Source: Streptomyces phaeoluteigriseus
GTDB taxonomy: Bacteria; Actinomycetota; Actinomycetes; Streptomycetales; Streptomycetaceae
DNA: 64,000 bases
Assembly: GCF_001896135.2 (NCBI RefSeq)
Contig: NZ_MPOH02000009.1
Location: 210,082-274,081, forward strand
Direction: 5' to 3'
Part shown: positions 26,564 to 37,242 of the stretch, piece after piece
How the letters are laid out: every line of letters begins with the position of its first letter
Position numbering within the stretch: the first letter of the stretch is position 1
Translations under genes and position numbers: made by a program
The notes under the pieces: model-generated
Databases searched by the model: none
What the model saw: only the letters and a program-made list of their open reading frames with translations
Told to the model about the DNA's origin: nothing

Positions 26564-27319
26564 TCAGATGTTCACGCCGTGCGCGCGGAGGTAGGCGGCC
26601 GGATCGATGTCCGAGCCGTACTCCGCGCCGGTGCGGACCTCGAAGTGCAGATGCGCGCCGGTGACGTTGCCGGTGGCACCGGACAGGGCGATCTGCTGGC
26701 CCGGAGCGACCTTCTGCCCCACCGATACGCCGATGGACGAGAGGTGGCCGTACTGGGTGTACGTGCCGTCGTTCATCCGGATCACGACCTGGTTGCCGTA
26801 GGCGCCGCCCCAGCCGGCCTCGACCACGGTACCGAGGCCCACCGCGCGCACGGGGGTGCCGCTGGCGGCGTGGAAGTCGATGCCGGTGTGGCTGCCGGAG
26901 GACCACAGGGAGCCGCCGGACCGGTAGCCGGTGGAGATGTGGGAGCCGCTGATCGGCGACACGAAGGCGTTCAGGCGCTCGCGCTCGGCCGCGCGGGCGG
27001 CACGGACCCTGGCCTCGCGCTCCGCCTTGGCCTTCGCCGCGGCCTGGGCGGCGGCCTCCTCGCGCTCGGCCTCCCGCTGGGCGGCCTGCTTCTGCGCGGC
27101 GGCCTGGCCGTCGATCTGGGCGGCGACCGTGTCACCGATGGTGACGACCGGGATGAGACCGGTCTGCTCGGCCGGGTTCGCCGCGGCGAGGGCGGGGCTG
27201 GAGGCGACGGTGCCGATGACACCGGTGGTGGTGAGCGCCGCGATGCCCGCCGCGCGGGCGGTGGTGCGCTTCATCCGGCTGGGACGACGGTGCTTCCCGG
27301 TGGCGCAAGTGGACGCCAT
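26564..27319 (-). CDS. Secreted M23 family metallopeptidase (cell-wall endopeptidase)
   Basis: This exported 251-residue protein is predicted to cut peptidoglycan cross-bridges. It has a signal peptide (MKRTTARAAGIAALTTTGVIGTVASSPALA, preceded by a short basic extension), a charged Ala/Glu/Arg coiled coil at about 75-115, and a C-terminal LytM/M23 domain with zinc ligands in HTGIDFHAASGTPV (His, Asp) and the HLHFEVR motif. ATG 27319 is used; a second ATG 45 bases later is possible. It is preceded by a c-di-AMP riboswitch, a typical arrangement for Streptomyces wall hydrolases, so expression should fall when c-di-AMP is high. Confidence 0.94.
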   Translation of the reverse strand: MASTCATGKHRRPSRMKRTTARAAGIAALTTTGVIGTVASSPALAAANPAEQTGLIPVVTIGDTVAAQIDGQAAAQKQAAQREAEREEAAAQAAAKAKAEREARVRAARAAERERLNAFVSPISGSHISTGYRSGGSLWSSGSHTGIDFHAASGTPVRAVGLGTVVEAGWGGAYGNQVVIRMNDGTYTQYGHLSSIGVSVGQKVAPGQQIALSGATGNVTGAHLHFEVRTGAEYGSDIDPAAYLRAHGVNI

Positions 27320-27344
27320 GTAGTTGAGCGGTCCTTTCCTTCCC

Positions 27345-27515
27345 TCTCGCCTACCGGGTTAGCTGACGGGTTCGGAGCAGGAAGGTCTCCTACGGACCCC
27401 CTCGCGAAACGCGCGGGCGTCCGATTCACCCCAGGGACTGCCTAGTTTGGGTCCCCGGCTCCCCTGGCTCGCGCCATGCGGGGACTCGGCGATGACTGTC
27501 CGGTGCCGCGGTTGC
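27345..27515 (-). ncRNA. ydaO/yuaA-type c-di-AMP riboswitch
   Basis: The minus-strand leader of the M23 peptidase shows the hallmarks of the ydaO-yuaA RNA: GGGGAGCCGGGGACCC, then GGGGTGAATCGGACGCC, then GAACCCGTCAGCTAACCCG followed by GTAGGCG, and a GTAGGAGACC stem. The same RNA lies upstream of rpf and NlpC/M23 wall hydrolases in Streptomyces, where c-di-AMP binding lowers expression. The boundaries are approximate. Confidence 0.9.
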
Positions 27516-27644
27516 GGCGCACTGCCTGACGAACAGCCCGGTTGAAACTAGACGCGGCGGCCGTCAATCCCCAAACAGAACGCGGCTTTTGTAGTGCATG
27601 CCACAGGGCAGACAGGCAACCTTTCCCCCAATTCGGACATCAAA

Positions 27645-27677
27645 GGGCCCTGGTGACACATCCGTCCACCAGGGCCC
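27645..27677 (-). terminator. Terminator after the M16 peptidase pair
   Basis: An 11-base perfect stem (GGGCCCTGGTG / CACCAGGGCCC) is followed on the minus strand by TTTGATG. It lies 120 bases past the stop at 27798, beyond a 7-base tandem repeat. Confidence 0.8.
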
Positions 27678-27719
27678 CTTCACGCGCGTGCGGCGCCGCG
27701 CGCCGGCGCCACGGACCCC

Positions 27720-27775
27720 GATCCGCGATCCGCGATCCGCGATCCGCGATCCGCGATCCGCGATCCGCGATCCGC
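27720..27775. repeat. (GATCCGC)8 tandem repeat
   Basis: There are eight perfect copies of the 7-base unit GATCCGC, 22 bases after the M16 peptidase stop and before its terminator. They are non-coding and would be transcribed as part of the 3' untranslated region. Confidence 0.95.
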
Positions 27776-27797
27776 TCAGCGTTCCTGCTCCGCGGTG

Positions 27798-29185
27798 CTA
27801 CTCCGCGGAGACGACCTTCACCTCACCGATGCCGAGGGCCTCGACCGGCGCCTTGATCGCGGCCGCGTCACCGACGAGAACCGTCACCAGACGGTCCACC
27901 GGGAAGGCGCTCACGACCGCCGCGGTGGCCTCCACGGTGCCGGTCGCGGCGAGCTGCTGGTACAGCGTCGCCTGGTAGTCGTCGGGCAGGTGCTGCTCGA
28001 CCTGGTCGGCCAGTGTGCCCGCCACGGCGGCGGCCGTCTCGTACTTCAGGGGCGCCACCCCGACGAGGTTCTGCACGGCGACGTCACGTTCCGCGTCGGT
28101 CAGGCCGCCCTCGGCGAGAGTGCGCAGCACCTTCCACAGGTCCTCCAGCGCGGGACCGGTGTTCGGGGTGTCGATGGAACCGCTGATGGCGAGCATCGCG
28201 GCGCCCGAGCCGTCCGGCGCGGACCTGAGGACCTGCCCGAAGGCGCGCACGCCGTAGGTGTAGCCCTTCTCCTCGCGCAGGACGCGGTCCAGCCGGGAGG
28301 TGAGGGTGCCGCCGAGGCAGTACGTGCCGAGCACCTGCGCGGGCCACACGCGCGCGTGCCGGTCGGCGCCGATGCGGCCGATCAGCAGTTGCGTCTGGAC
28401 GGCGCCGGGGCGGTCCACGATGACGACCCGTCCGGTGTCGTCGGCGGTCACCGGCGGCACCGGACGCGGCTGGCCCGCGGAGCCCGTCCACGCGCCCAGG
28501 GTGTCACCGAGGAGCGCTTCGAGGTCGACTCCGGTGAGGTCGCCGACGACCACGGCGGTGGCCGTCGCGGGGCGGACGTGCTTCTCGTAGAAGGCGCGTA
28601 CGGCGGCGGAGTCGATCTTCTCCACGGTGTCCGCGCTGCCCTGGCGCGGACGCGACATGCGTACGCTCGCCGGGAACAGCTCCTTGGAGAGTTCCTTGGC
28701 CGCACGCCGGGACGGGTTGGCCAGCTCGTGCGGGATCTCGTCCAGGCGGTTGCGGACGAGCCGCTCGATCTCGTTGTCGGCGAACGCGGGCGCCCGCAGC
28801 GCGTCGGCGACGAGGCCGAGGGCCTTGGCCAGGCGGGAGACCGGGACCTCCAGGCTGAGGCGGACTCCGGGATGGTCGGCGTGCGCGTCGAGGGTGGCGC
28901 CGCAGCGCTCCAGCTCGGCGGCGAAATCCTCGGCGGAGTGCTTGTCGGTGCCCTCGGAGAAGGCCCGCGCCATGATCGTGGCGACGCCGTCGAGGCCGGT
29001 CGGCTCGGCATCCAGGGGCGCGTCGAGGATGACCTCGACGGCGACGACCTGCTGGCCGGGGCGGTGGCAGTGCAGGACGGTCAGGCCGTTGTCGAGCGTC
29101 CTCGCTCGGGGGCCGGGAACGCCCAGGGCCTGGCCTCGCCCGCCCGGGGCTGGGGGTGGAAGTCCATCGCGGCGAGCTCGGTCAC
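27798..29185 (-). CDS. M16 peptidase family subunit lacking the zinc motif, one frameshift
   Basis: This is the second of two adjacent M16 (pitrilysin-like) proteins. It has the fold (VRNRLDEIPHELANPSRRAAKEL, VVVGDLTGVDLEALLG, GGTLTSRLDRVLREEKGYTYGVRA) but no HxxEH, as is usual for the non-catalytic partner of such pairs. GTG 29185 overlaps the upstream stop as GTGA, with GAGGAGG seven bases before. The frame breaks at about 29100 after PAPERG: one base is missing (CC for CCC on the plus strand), and restoring it gives TLDNGLTVLHCHRPGQQ, the expected N-terminal M16 sequence. The corrected length is about 462 residues. I read the break as an assembly error. Confidence 0.88.
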
Positions 29186-30543
29186 TGGGCCGCCTCCTCG
29201 TTCTGGTCCTCGTCGGCGGGGTTCTCGGCGGGCTCGGTGGGCTCGGTGGGCTCGTAGACCAGCACGGCGCGGTTGTCGGGGCGCAGGCGGGCCTTGGCGG
29301 CCTCCCGGACCTCCTCGGCGGTGATCTCCAGCACTCGCTGGACGGCGGTCAGGGCGAGTTGCGGGTCGCCGAACAGCACCGCGTACCGGCACAGTTCGTC
29401 GGCGCGGCCGGCGACCGTGCCCAGGCGGTCCAGCCACTCGCGCTCCAACTGGGCCTGGGCGCGCTCCATCTCCTCGTCCGTGGGGCCTTCCTCGGCGAAC
29501 CGGGCCAGCTCCTCGTCGATGGCCGACTCGATGACGGGCACCTCGACGTCGCCGGACGTCTTGACGTCCAGCCAGCCCAGGGAGGGCGCGCCGGCCAGGC
29601 GCAGCAGGCCGAAGCCGGCCGCCACGGCCGTACGGTCGCGACGGACCAGGCGGTTGTAGAGGCGGGAGGACTCGCCGCCGCCGAGCACGGTGAGCGCCAG
29701 GTCGGCCGCGTCGCACGCGCGCGTGCCGTCCTGCGGCAGCCGGTAGGCGGCCATCAGCGCGCGGGCCGGGACCTCCTCCTCGACGACCTCGCGCAGCTGC
29801 TCGCCGATGATGTCGGGCAGGGAGCCGTCACGGGGCTCGGGCTTGCCGTCGTGGGCGGGGATGGAGCCGAAGTACTTCTCGATCCAGGCGAGCGTCTGCT
29901 CCGGGTCGATGTCGCCGACGACCGACAGAACGGCGTTGTTGGGCGCGTAGTAGGTGCGGAAGAACGCGCGCGCGTCCTCCAGCGTCGCCGCGTCCAGGTC
30001 GGCCATCGAGCCGATCGGCGTGTGGTGGTAGGGGTGGCCCTCCGGGTAGGCGAGGGCGGTCAGCTTCTCGAACGCCGTGCCGTAGGGGACGTTGTCGTAG
30101 CGCTGGCGGCGTTCGTTCTTGACGACGTCGCGCTGGTTCTCCATCGACTCGTCGTCCAGCGCGGCGAGCAGGGAGCCCATGCGGTCGGCCTCCAGCCAGA
30201 GGGCGAGCTCCAGCTGGTGGGTGGGCATGGTCTCGAAGTAGTTGGTGCGCTCGAAGCTCGTCGTGCCGTTGAGCGAGCCTCCCGCGCCCTGGACCAGCTC
30301 GAAGTGGCCGTTGCCCTTGACCTGGCCGGAGCCCTGGAACATCAGGTGCTCGAAAAGGTGAGCCAGGCCGGTACGGCCCTTGACTTCATGGCGCGAGCCG
30401 ACGTCGTACCAGAGGCACACCGCCGCGACGGGGGTCAGGTGGTCCTCGGAGAGCACCACGCGCAGGCCGTTGGCCAGGCGGTGTTCGCTCGCTGTCAGGC
30501 CCCCGGAGCCTGCCTGGGCTGTGGCCGTGTGACCCATGGGCAT
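29182..30543 (-). CDS. M16 zinc peptidase, catalytic subunit
   Basis: This insulinase-type peptidase of 453 residues has the inverted zinc motif HLFEH (His62, Glu65, His66) after EHRLANGLRVVLSEDH, and the partner Glu region downstream (ENQRDVVKNERRQRYDN). The C-terminal half carries the second M16 domain (EVPARALMAAYRLP, GGGESSRLYNRLVRRDR). The tail is acidic and repetitive. No signal peptide is visible, so it acts in the cytoplasm or at the inner membrane face. ATG 30543 has GGAAGGA five bases upstream. It overlaps the next M16 gene by four bases; the two products probably form a clamshell heterodimer. Confidence 0.94.
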   Translation of the reverse strand: MPMGHTATAQAGSGGLTASEHRLANGLRVVLSEDHLTPVAAVCLWYDVGSRHEVKGRTGLAHLFEHLMFQGSGQVKGNGHFELVQGAGGSLNGTTSFERTNYFETMPTHQLELALWLEADRMGSLLAALDDESMENQRDVVKNERRQRYDNVPYGTAFEKLTALAYPEGHPYHHTPIGSMADLDAATLEDARAFFRTYYAPNNAVLSVVGDIDPEQTLAWIEKYFGSIPAHDGKPEPRDGSLPDIIGEQLREVVEEEVPARALMAAYRLPQDGTRACDAADLALTVLGGGESSRLYNRLVRRDRTAVAAGFGLLRLAGAPSLGWLDVKTSGDVEVPVIESAIDEELARFAEEGPTDEEMERAQAQLEREWLDRLGTVAGRADELCRYAVLFGDPQLALTAVQRVLEITAEEVREAAKARLRPDNRAVLVYEPTEPTEPAENPADEDQNEEAAQ

Positions 30544-30877
30544 GTACGTCCTTCCGATCGCGGACGCGGTCGTCGAAACCGCGGTTTTCCTGCCGGTCCT
30601 GCCACTGTATGCAAGCGTGCGGAGCCGCGGCGAAGTTCCCGGGCGGCGTACGCCGAGAGCGAGATCGCGTAGCCTGCGGACAGCCGTGGACGAGGTGGCT
30701 CTCCGGCCGCCCGGTCGCCGACGCCCGGGCCCTGGGACGCGCTGTCAGTGCCACGGTCCACAATGGTCCGCGAGATCCCGTCACACGCCTCAGCAAGAGT
30801 GAGCCGAAGGGCGCGCGTCGACACCGACGTGAGCGCCCCGCAGGCGAGCGACCAGGAAACAGGAGGAGCCGGCAGCG
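30544..30877. other. Divergent region between the M16 operon and parC
   Basis: These 334 bases must carry promoters for both directions. A strong ribosome site (AGGAGGAG) precedes the parC ATG by nine bases. No further gene or recognised operator was seen. Confidence 0.5.
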
Positions 30878-33330
<2,453 letters not shown>

Positions 33331-33334
<4 letters not shown>

Positions 33335-34498
33335 GCCTCCTCCCCGACCTCTTCGTCGGTCTCCTCCACCGTCCCTTCGACGGTCCGCTCCTCGGGGTCC
33401 TGCACGTAGCGAAGGACGCCCCACATGCCGCGCTCGTCGGCGTGCGGGGGCGTCGTTCTCGCACGCCCCCAGTTCCTTGGCGAGGGCGGCGGTGTCGATG
33501 CCGGAGCCGATGAGGACGAGCTGGGTGCGGCGTTCCTCGGTGGGGCCCCAGGCTTCCGGGTAGAAGCGCAGGAAACGCCCCACGGCGTGTACGGCGTACC
33601 GGTTGGCGGGGTCGTACGGCCCGAAGTCGACGTACCCCTTGATGCGGTACAGCCCCTCGGGCCGGCTGTCGAGGAACGGCATCAACCGGCGCGGGTCCAG
33701 CGGGACTTCGGCGACGAAGGACAGGCTGTCGTAGGCGGTGTGCAGATGATCAACATGATCAATGTGATCGCCGGGAGCGTCATGCCCGTCGTGGCCGGCG
33801 CGGCTGGTGCTGCCGTCGTTGCCGTCGTTGCCGTCGTTGCCGTCCTGTCGGTGCAGGTCGTCGAAGGAGAGCTGCCCGACACGCTCCTCGCTCGGTCGGC
33901 AGTCGAAGAGCAGCTCGGGGTCGACACGGCCGTAGGTGGCCGGTACGACGGCTGCCCGGTCGGTGAGGGAGCGGACGAGACCGAGGACACGGTCCGCGTC
34001 GGGCGTCCGGTCGAGCTTGTTCACCACGACGAGGTCGGCGAGGTCGAGGTGCCGGTCGATCTCGGGGTGCCTGGCGCGGGTCTCGTCGAACTCGGCGGCG
34101 TCGACGACCTCGACGAGCCCGCCGTACACGATCCCCGGATGCTCGCTGGCGAGGACCATCCGGACGAGTTCCCCCGGTTCGGCGAGCCCGCTGGCCTCGA
34201 TGACGATGACGTCGATGCCGGCGGAGGGGCGGGCGAGGCGTTCGAGGTAGACGTCCAGCTCACCGGCGTCGAAGGCGCAGCACAGGCAGCCGTTGCCGAG
34301 GGAGACCGTGGAGTCGCCGAGCGCGCCCGCCACGGCCATGGCGTCGATCTCGATGGAGCCGAAGTCGTTCACGATCGCGCCGATACGGCTGCCTCCGCTG
34401 CGATGGAGGAGGTGGTTGAGCAGCGTCGTCTTGCCGGAACCCAGGAATCCGGCGAGTACGACGACCGGGATCTGCTGCGGAGTGCTGCTCTGCGTCAA
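33331..34498 (-). CDS. CobW/COG0523 family GTPase, one frameshift near the 3' end
   Basis: This G3E-family GTPase probably delivers or handles a metal such as zinc or cobalt. It has Walker A GFLGSGKTT, the metal motif GNGCLCCAF (CxCC), VIEASGLAEP, and the NKLD guanine-specificity motif. A low-complexity insert (three DGN repeats, then several His/Asp pairs ending HIDHVDHLH) looks like a metal-binding loop before the C-terminal domain. TTG 34498 has AGAGG upstream. The 3' end breaks at about 33446-33450, where five G stand for four. Correcting this gives a typical CobW tail (HADERGMWGVLRYVQDPEE...) ending at the CTAG shared with parC, for 388 residues. Zinc-dependent control (Zur) is plausible, but I saw no clear box. 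Confidence 0.88.
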
Positions 34499-34819
34499 CG
34501 TGCGACCTCTCTGACACCTACGCGTGCACCGGCTCGCGGCCCGGCGCACGGTCGAGGATTGAATGCGCAGTCAGGATACGAGCCGGAGGAATCGCCGCGA
34601 AGTGAACGATTGTTAGCAGCGTCGGCTGGGCAGACGTTGGGCAAGGCGCCGTGGTGTGCGACCCTCACTTCCCTCCGTGCGCCTCCTCTCCGCCTCCCCC
34701 GCCGATCAGAGCCGCTCGGCACTCTGGGAGACGGCAAGCGCCGCCCACCCGCTCGCCGGTCCCCGTCAGCCGACCCGCAACCGACGACCGGCTGACGGTC
34801 GTTTGATTCGGGGGTTGAC
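34499..34819. other. Divergent region between cobW and the DUF6082 gene
   Basis: This 321-base gap holds two divergent promoters. An A/T-richer patch lies at about 34590-34625 (GAAGTGAACGATTGTTAGC). I see no obvious Zur palindrome, RNA gene or ORF with coding character. Confidence 0.45.
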
Positions 34820-35371
34820 ATGGCCACACGAAAGCACGCTGCGGGGAAGTTGGCATCCGCCACGCTCGGCCTGCTGCTCACCGCCGGCACGGCGGTGCTG
34901 GCAGCCCGGCACCGGTATCTCGAGACGGCCCGCCTGGACCAGCGCCGACTGGAACTCGAGGAGCTGGCGTTCCGTCGCAAGGCGCTGGCTCATCAGCAGC
35001 GCATGCACTGGGAACTGCTGGCCAGGGCGATCGACGACCCGTCCCTCGCCTCGGTGATCGACACCTACGACAAGAGCATCCCGGCGGAGAAGCGCCGCCA
35101 GTTCCTGTACGCCAACGCGTGGTACGCCCATCTGTACCACCTCTACCGCGCGGGCATCGTGGACCGGGAGGAGCTGTACACGTATCTGCGCGAGTTCTTT
35201 CAGAGCCCGCTGTTCCGGGAGTACTGGGAGGCGTCGCGGAGCCAGCGCGCGACCCTGAAGCAGTCGTCCGACGAGGCCAGGATCGGACGCATGGTGGACG
35301 GCCTCGTCAAGGATCTCGACGAAGCGGACACGGACGAATGGTGGGTGGTGGGCAACCCGCCGACCGAGTGA
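34820..35371 (+). CDS. DUF6082 family protein
   Basis: This 183-residue Streptomyces-type protein has a single N-terminal membrane helix (LASATLGLLLTAGTAVLAA) followed by a cytoplasmic helical domain with a heptad-like Arg/Glu/Leu stretch and the block YANAWYAHLYHLYRAGIVDREELYTYLREFFQSPLF, characteristic of DUF6082. Function is unknown; it is a membrane-anchored helical protein. ATG 34820 follows GGGGG at five bases. A small conserved gene follows 150 bases downstream on the same strand. Confidence 0.88.
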   Translation: MATRKHAAGKLASATLGLLLTAGTAVLAARHRYLETARLDQRRLELEELAFRRKALAHQQRMHWELLARAIDDPSLASVIDTYDKSIPAEKRRQFLYANAWYAHLYHLYRAGIVDREELYTYLREFFQSPLFREYWEASRSQRATLKQSSDEARIGRMVDGLVKDLDEADTDEWWVVGNPPTE

Positions 35372-35520
35372 GTGCGGACCGTACCGCCGATCGGGTCAAC
35401 TCCTGAGCGACGGCAATACAACTGAGTGACTTTGAGCGATGCTGACCCAACGACACCACCGGTCCCGGTACTTTTTGCTCTGCACTCTGCCCAGACCCTT
35501 CTGAAGGACCGGTACCCCTC

Positions 35521-35757
35521 TTGAAGATCGTGCGCCGCATCGGTGTGCCTCCGAGCGCCCGAGGCAGTAACTCGGGAGCCAACTGCCCGGACGTGTTCGA
35601 ACTCAGTGACGGCAACTTCGCCGTCATCGGCACCGAGGCCACCGAGGCGCTGGACGGTGAACTGCCCGCGGACGCCGCACGCGCCGACTACGAACGCATC
35701 GTCGTCGTGAGCAGAGAGACCCTGATCCGCGCCAAGGCGGACATCCCCGACGCCTGA
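35521..35757 (+). CDS. Small conserved Streptomyces protein, 78 residues
   Basis: This small acidic protein of unknown function reads KIVRRIGVPPSARGSNSG, then NCPDVFELSDGNFAVIGTEATEAL, ending VVVSRETLIRAKADIP. From memory, similar proteins are widespread in Streptomyces beside regulators of development or secondary metabolism. TTG 35521 is used; GTG 35530 in the same frame is an alternative, and neither has a strong ribosome site (GAAGGA lies about 12 bases before TTG). It is probably a soluble partner or anti-regulator, but this is only inference. Confidence 0.75.
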   Translation: MKIVRRIGVPPSARGSNSGANCPDVFELSDGNFAVIGTEATEALDGELPADAARADYERIVVVSRETLIRAKADIPDA

Positions 35758-35978
35758 TCCCACCGCACGAGCACGGTCCATCCGAAGACCCGTCCCGTCG
35801 CCCACCACCACGGCCGCGCACAACCGTTGAGCGAGCCGGCGGTCACCCGGCGAGCAGCTCGGCACCCCGTCCCTGCTCGATCACCACCGATGAGGCCTGG
35901 CGCCAGAACGGCACCAGGCCGCACGCGTTCTCCGGGCGCCGTCAGGCGGCAGCCACACCGGGACGGTCGCACTTCGGC

Positions 35979-37142
35979 TCAGGTCACCGGCACGGGGACC
36001 GGCGCCCGGGGCCCCACATAGCGCGCCGCAGGTCGGATGATCTTCCTGTCCTCCGCCTGCTCCAGGATGTTGGCGCTCCAGCCGACGACACGGGCCGCCG
36101 CGAAGGTGGGGGTGAACATCTCGCGGGGCAGCCCGCACAGTTCCATGACGACGCCCGCGTAGAACTCCACGTTCGCGTGCAGTTCCCGGCCCGGCTTCAG
36201 CTCGGCGAGGATCGCCTCGACCTGCCGCTCGACCTTCACGGCGAAGTCGACGCGTGGTCCCCCGAAGCGCTGGGCGATCTCGCGGAGCATGCGCGAGCGC
36301 GGGTCCTCGGTCCGGTAGACGGCGTGACCGAATCCCATGATGCGATCACCGGCCAGAACCCGCTCACGGATCCACGAGTCGATGCGGTCGGGCGTGCCGA
36401 TCGCGTCCAGGGTGTCCAGCGCACGGCTGGGGGCACCGCCGTGCAGGGGTCCCGACAGCGCCCCCACGGCGGCGACCAGACACGCGGCCACGTCCGCGCC
36501 TGTCGAGGTGACGACGCGGGCGGTGAAGGTGGACGCGTTGAAGCCGTGATCAATGGTGGAGATCAGATATTGCTCGACGGCACGCGCCCGGTCCGGTTCC
36601 GGCTCGGCGCCGGTCAACATGTACAGGTAGTTCGCCGCGTACGAGAGGTCCTCACGCGGCTCGACGGGATCGAGGCCCTTGCCCAGCCGGTACAGCGCGC
36701 TGAGCAGCGTCGGTACGGCGGCGGCCGCGGCGAGGGTGTCCCTCCGGCGCCGGTCGGCGTCGGTGTCGTACACCGGCCGGAAGCCCTTCGCCGCGCCGAG
36801 CAGTGACAGGGCCGTCCGGAGCCCGGCGAGCGGGCCGGTGCCAGCGCCCGCCTCCGCGATGGCCGGCAGGGCTGCCGCCACCTGGTCGGGGAGGCTCCGG
36901 AGAGCCGCGGTCTCGGCGGCGAAGACGGCGGCGCCGCGCGCGTCCGGCAGGTCGCCGTGGATGAGGAGATGCCAGACGTCCTCGAACGGGCGGCTGCGGG
37001 CTAGGTCGACGGCCGAGTACTGGCGGTAGTGGTAGAAGCCCTCGCGTCCCCGGACGTCACCGACCTCGGTGTCGGCGACGACGACACCGGCAAGTCCTCG
37101 CGGTACCTCGACGACTGTGGCTGCGGACCTGTTGACGGACAT
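35979..37142 (-). CDS. Citrate synthase family protein (citrate or 2-methylcitrate synthase)
   Basis: The enzyme condenses acetyl-CoA (or propionyl-CoA) with oxaloacetate. The 387-residue type-II-like protein has the oxaloacetate His in GPLHGGAP and the second His in GFGHAVYR. The catalytic Asp motif, usually NVDFY, here reads NVEFY, a conservative Asp-to-Glu change seen, from memory, in this actinobacterial subgroup. ATG 37142 has a perfect AAGGAGG. It is divergent from a second citrate-synthase-like gene with an N-terminal HTH, and an AT-rich palindromic region lies between them, so joint control by that protein is likely (inference). Confidence 0.9.
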   Translation of the reverse strand: MSVNRSAATVVEVPRGLAGVVVADTEVGDVRGREGFYHYRQYSAVDLARSRPFEDVWHLLIHGDLPDARGAAVFAAETAALRSLPDQVAAALPAIAEAGAGTGPLAGLRTALSLLGAAKGFRPVYDTDADRRRRDTLAAAAAVPTLLSALYRLGKGLDPVEPREDLSYAANYLYMLTGAEPEPDRARAVEQYLISTIDHGFNASTFTARVVTSTGADVAACLVAAVGALSGPLHGGAPSRALDTLDAIGTPDRIDSWIRERVLAGDRIMGFGHAVYRTEDPRSRMLREIAQRFGGPRVDFAVKVERQVEAILAELKPGRELHANVEFYAGVVMELCGLPREMFTPTFAAARVVGWSANILEQAEDRKIIRPAARYVGPRAPVPVPVT

Positions 37143-37177
37143 GGTTTCCTCCTTGAACTTGATTTCGACTGTCCATG

Positions 37178-37213
37178 ATTGACTAAATCTCTGTCAATAT
37201 TGATTCAGTCAAT
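37178..37213. promoter_or_regulatory. Palindromic operator between the two citrate-synthase-family genes
   Basis: An outer inverted repeat ATTGACT (37178-37184) / AGTCAAT (37207-37213) encloses the perfect palindrome TCAATATTGA (37194-37203). The 82-base gap is very AT-rich. It lies where both divergent promoters must be, so one bound protein could control both genes. The HTH-citrate-synthase encoded next door is the natural candidate. Confidence 0.7.
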
Positions 37214-37242
37214 GTATATGTTCTGTGGATACGGTGACCCTC

